NCBI RefSeq assembly: GCF_001428245.1
Contig: NZ_LMRV01000037.1
Location: 1 to 64,000 of the forward strand
DNA: 64,000 nt
Direction of reading: 5' to 3'
DNA from: Paenibacillus sp. Soil522
GTDB lineage: Bacteria > Bacillota > Bacilli > Paenibacillales > Paenibacillaceae
Of the stretch, positions 62,567-64,000 are shown one piece after another. Under the pieces are notes generated by a model, which did not search any database, was not told where the DNA came from, and saw only the letters and a program-made list of their open reading frames with translations. The stretch's first letter is position 1; the number at the start of each line of letters is the position of its first letter. Position numbers and translations under genes: made by a program.

Positions 62567-64000
62567 TTACCCATTCGAACTTCGCTTGCTTTGACTCCCA
62601 CTATTCTGGATACTCATTCTATAATTCTCCGGAGTTCTGCCAAAGTGTTTTTTAAATACGGTAAAGAAGTGCTTACTATTCTCTGGATACCCAACTAATT
62701 CAGCAATCCTGCCGACAGGATAATCCGTTTCAATTAGAAGTCTCTGCGCTGCTGACATCCTGCATTGTGTAATATAATCTGATAATGATATACCCGTTAT
62801 CTCTTTGAAAATAGACCTGACATAATTACAAGACAGCTCTACATACTCTGCTACTGTATCCGTTGAAATATTTATGCCATCATAATGCTTTCCAACATAA
62901 TCTTTAATTTTATTTACAATAATGGTTTTTACATTTTCTTTAGAATCATTGCCTTTTGTCTCTACAAATTTGGAAAAGAGTGAATAGAGATACGTTTTTA
63001 TTTCCTCCAACGTTTCGCAAGTCTGGATCTCAGAAACAAGCACCTTTATGCTGTATTCTCCATTCTCAATACTAGTCTTGGCTAAACCGCTTAGTGTCCT
63101 TGTAAGCAACACGGCTAACTGCAACACCGTTATTTGTATTTCATCAGCACTATATAAAGCAAGCCTTTCAAAAAACTCATTAAGGCTTGTGTCAATTTTT
63201 CTTAAATTGCATTCCTTTATGGCTTCGATCATTCTCTTCTCAATATCATAAGGATATTCATGGAGATCATTATTATTTCGTTCAGCTATATCACCATATT
63301 CTATGACTGCTTTTCTACCGAATATAATTCGGTAATTCGAAGCTGCCAGTGCATTCTGGAAGGATTTACTTATACCTTCAACTCCTTCTACAATATCACC
63401 TATTCCCGCAGATACCGAAATCTTCAGATATTTGTCTACTTTATCTTGTATTTCCTTTGTAGTATCGATTAGTTTACTCACAATCTCGCCACTTCTATCA
63501 TTTACATTTAAAATAATACTTACATAATCGTGTCCGTTATCAACGCCCTCTACCTTAAATCGTTTATCACTAAAGAATTCACTTGCAATGTTAAGAATTG
63601 CAAATTTAACTAATCTTACGTCTTTCGACCATTTACCTGAAAGAACATTTTCAAGTGAATCCATTTTAAGTACAATGGTCAAAAAGAATGGAGCGTCAAA
63701 ACTTACCCCGCATTCCATCATATAATCTTTGTCGTAGATTTTTTCGTCAATTTCCCCATCAACTAATTTTCCCAAAAATGTCTTCTTCTTATCATTCAAT
63801 AATCTGTTTGAATCCAGTCTGTATTTATGAAGCAATTTTCTAAAGGGATTATAGATACTTGATGTAAAAAATACAGCTAAAATGATCCCCGCAAGTATAA
63901 AAATAATTGTTAAAATCAATAATGTCCTTTGCATAGAATATGCTGACGATAATAGCTTGCTATATTCGCCAATGCCTATAAATATCAAGCCTAAATGCTT
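62567..64000 (-). CDS. Membrane-bound AraC-family regulator (partial)
   Basis: At least 477 residues; the N-terminus lies beyond the right edge, with the frame open to the last base. Visible are the end of an extracellular sensor, a membrane helix (LLILTIIFILAGIILAVFFT), a cytoplasmic GGDEF-like degenerate region (residues about 100-230: LKISVSAGIGDIVEGVEGIS, SFQNALAASNYRIIFG), and a C-terminal AraC domain with two helix-turn-helix units (GINISTDTVAEYVELSCNYV; YPVGRIAELVGYPENSKHFF, FGRTPENYR). This is the usual one-component sensor-regulator placed next to LplB/YtcP transporters in Paenibacillus and should switch on the sugar operon in response to an external glycan. Confidence 0.9.
   Translation of the reverse strand, partial: KHLGLIFIGIGEYSKLLSSAYSMQRTLLILTIIFILAGIILAVFFTSSIYNPFRKLLHKYRLDSNRLLNDKKKTFLGKLVDGEIDEKIYDKDYMMECGVSFDAPFFLTIVLKMDSLENVLSGKWSKDVRLVKFAILNIASEFFSDKRFKVEGVDNGHDYVSIILNVNDRSGEIVSKLIDTTKEIQDKVDKYLKISVSAGIGDIVEGVEGISKSFQNALAASNYRIIFGRKAVIEYGDIAERNNNDLHEYPYDIEKRMIEAIKECNLRKIDTSLNEFFERLALYSADEIQITVLQLAVLLTRTLSGLAKTSIENGEYSIKVLVSEIQTCETLEEIKTYLYSLFSKFVETKGNDSKENVKTIIVNKIKDYVGKHYDGINISTDTVAEYVELSCNYVRSIFKEITGISLSDYITQCRMSAAQRLLIETDYPVGRIAELVGYPENSKHFFTVFKKHFGRTPENYRMSIQNSGSQSKRSSNG

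Overview
The window looks like a chromosome segment from Paenibacillus or a close relative in the Paenibacillaceae. The evidence is an SLH-anchored surface protein, a copper-amine-oxidase-N domain fused to a ferric-siderophore binding protein, bacillithiol genes (yojF-bshB2), LplB/YtcP-type sugar permeases with a membrane AraC regulator, Bacillus-type PerR, Fur and CcpA operators, strong AGGAGG-type ribosome binding sites and a Bacillus-type rRNA leader with boxA. This assignment is an inference from gene content; no rRNA gene lies inside the window.

Layout. 1-150: promoter and boxA leader of an rRNA operon that runs leftward out of the window. 203-2172: a CYTH phosphatase/cyclase-fold protein, a remnant of a COG3910-type ATPase and a SEC-C zinc-motif protein. 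2401-7734: an RNA-repair-like module, rtcB, then a structured non-coding stretch with a tRNA-mimicking core, then a soluble slipin, with two overlapping WYL regulators read divergently from rtcB. 7771-12079: PerR-controlled catalase, bacillithiol deacetylase pair, a small acidic protein, and an ECF sigma factor with its membrane partner. 12254-16704: SLH-anchored SGNH hydrolase and an acyl-CoA synthetase. 16995-23448: C4-dicarboxylate use (dctP, dctB, dctS, dctR) with malic enzyme. 23643-25316: GMC oxidoreductase with an N-terminal LysM-like segment.

25455-44624 is an iron island. A ferric-siderophore ABC importer (binding protein, two FecCD permeases, a divergent ATPase), a Lys/Glu-rich lipoprotein, nine collinear siderophore genes resembling the staphyloferrin B set (SbnA, SbnB, three IucA/IucC synthetases, SbnG, MFS exporter and two SbnH-like decarboxylases), a LuxR-type regulator and a FhuF-like reductase are present. 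Five Fur-box candidates flank them. The pathway implied is: SbnA/SbnB make 2,3-diaminopropionate, SbnG makes citrate, decarboxylases make diamines, the synthetases join them, the MFS protein exports, and the ABC importer plus FhuF-like protein bring iron home.

44681-64000 is a polysaccharide-use region on the minus strand: an IS630-like scrap, a GH28-like beta-helix enzyme, a GH97 glycosidase, two large alginate-lyase-like secreted proteins with a broken third surface-protein remnant between them, and a binding protein, two permeases and an AraC regulator that leaves the window at its right end. CcpA (cre) sites precede the lyases and dctP, as expected for carbon-catabolite control.

The most unusual feature is the 3600-3960 stretch between rtcB and the slipin gene: T-arm, closed acceptor-like hairpin and D-arm occur in the permuted order expected of tRNA-mimicking bacterial Y RNAs, yet no Ro60 gene is visible nearby.
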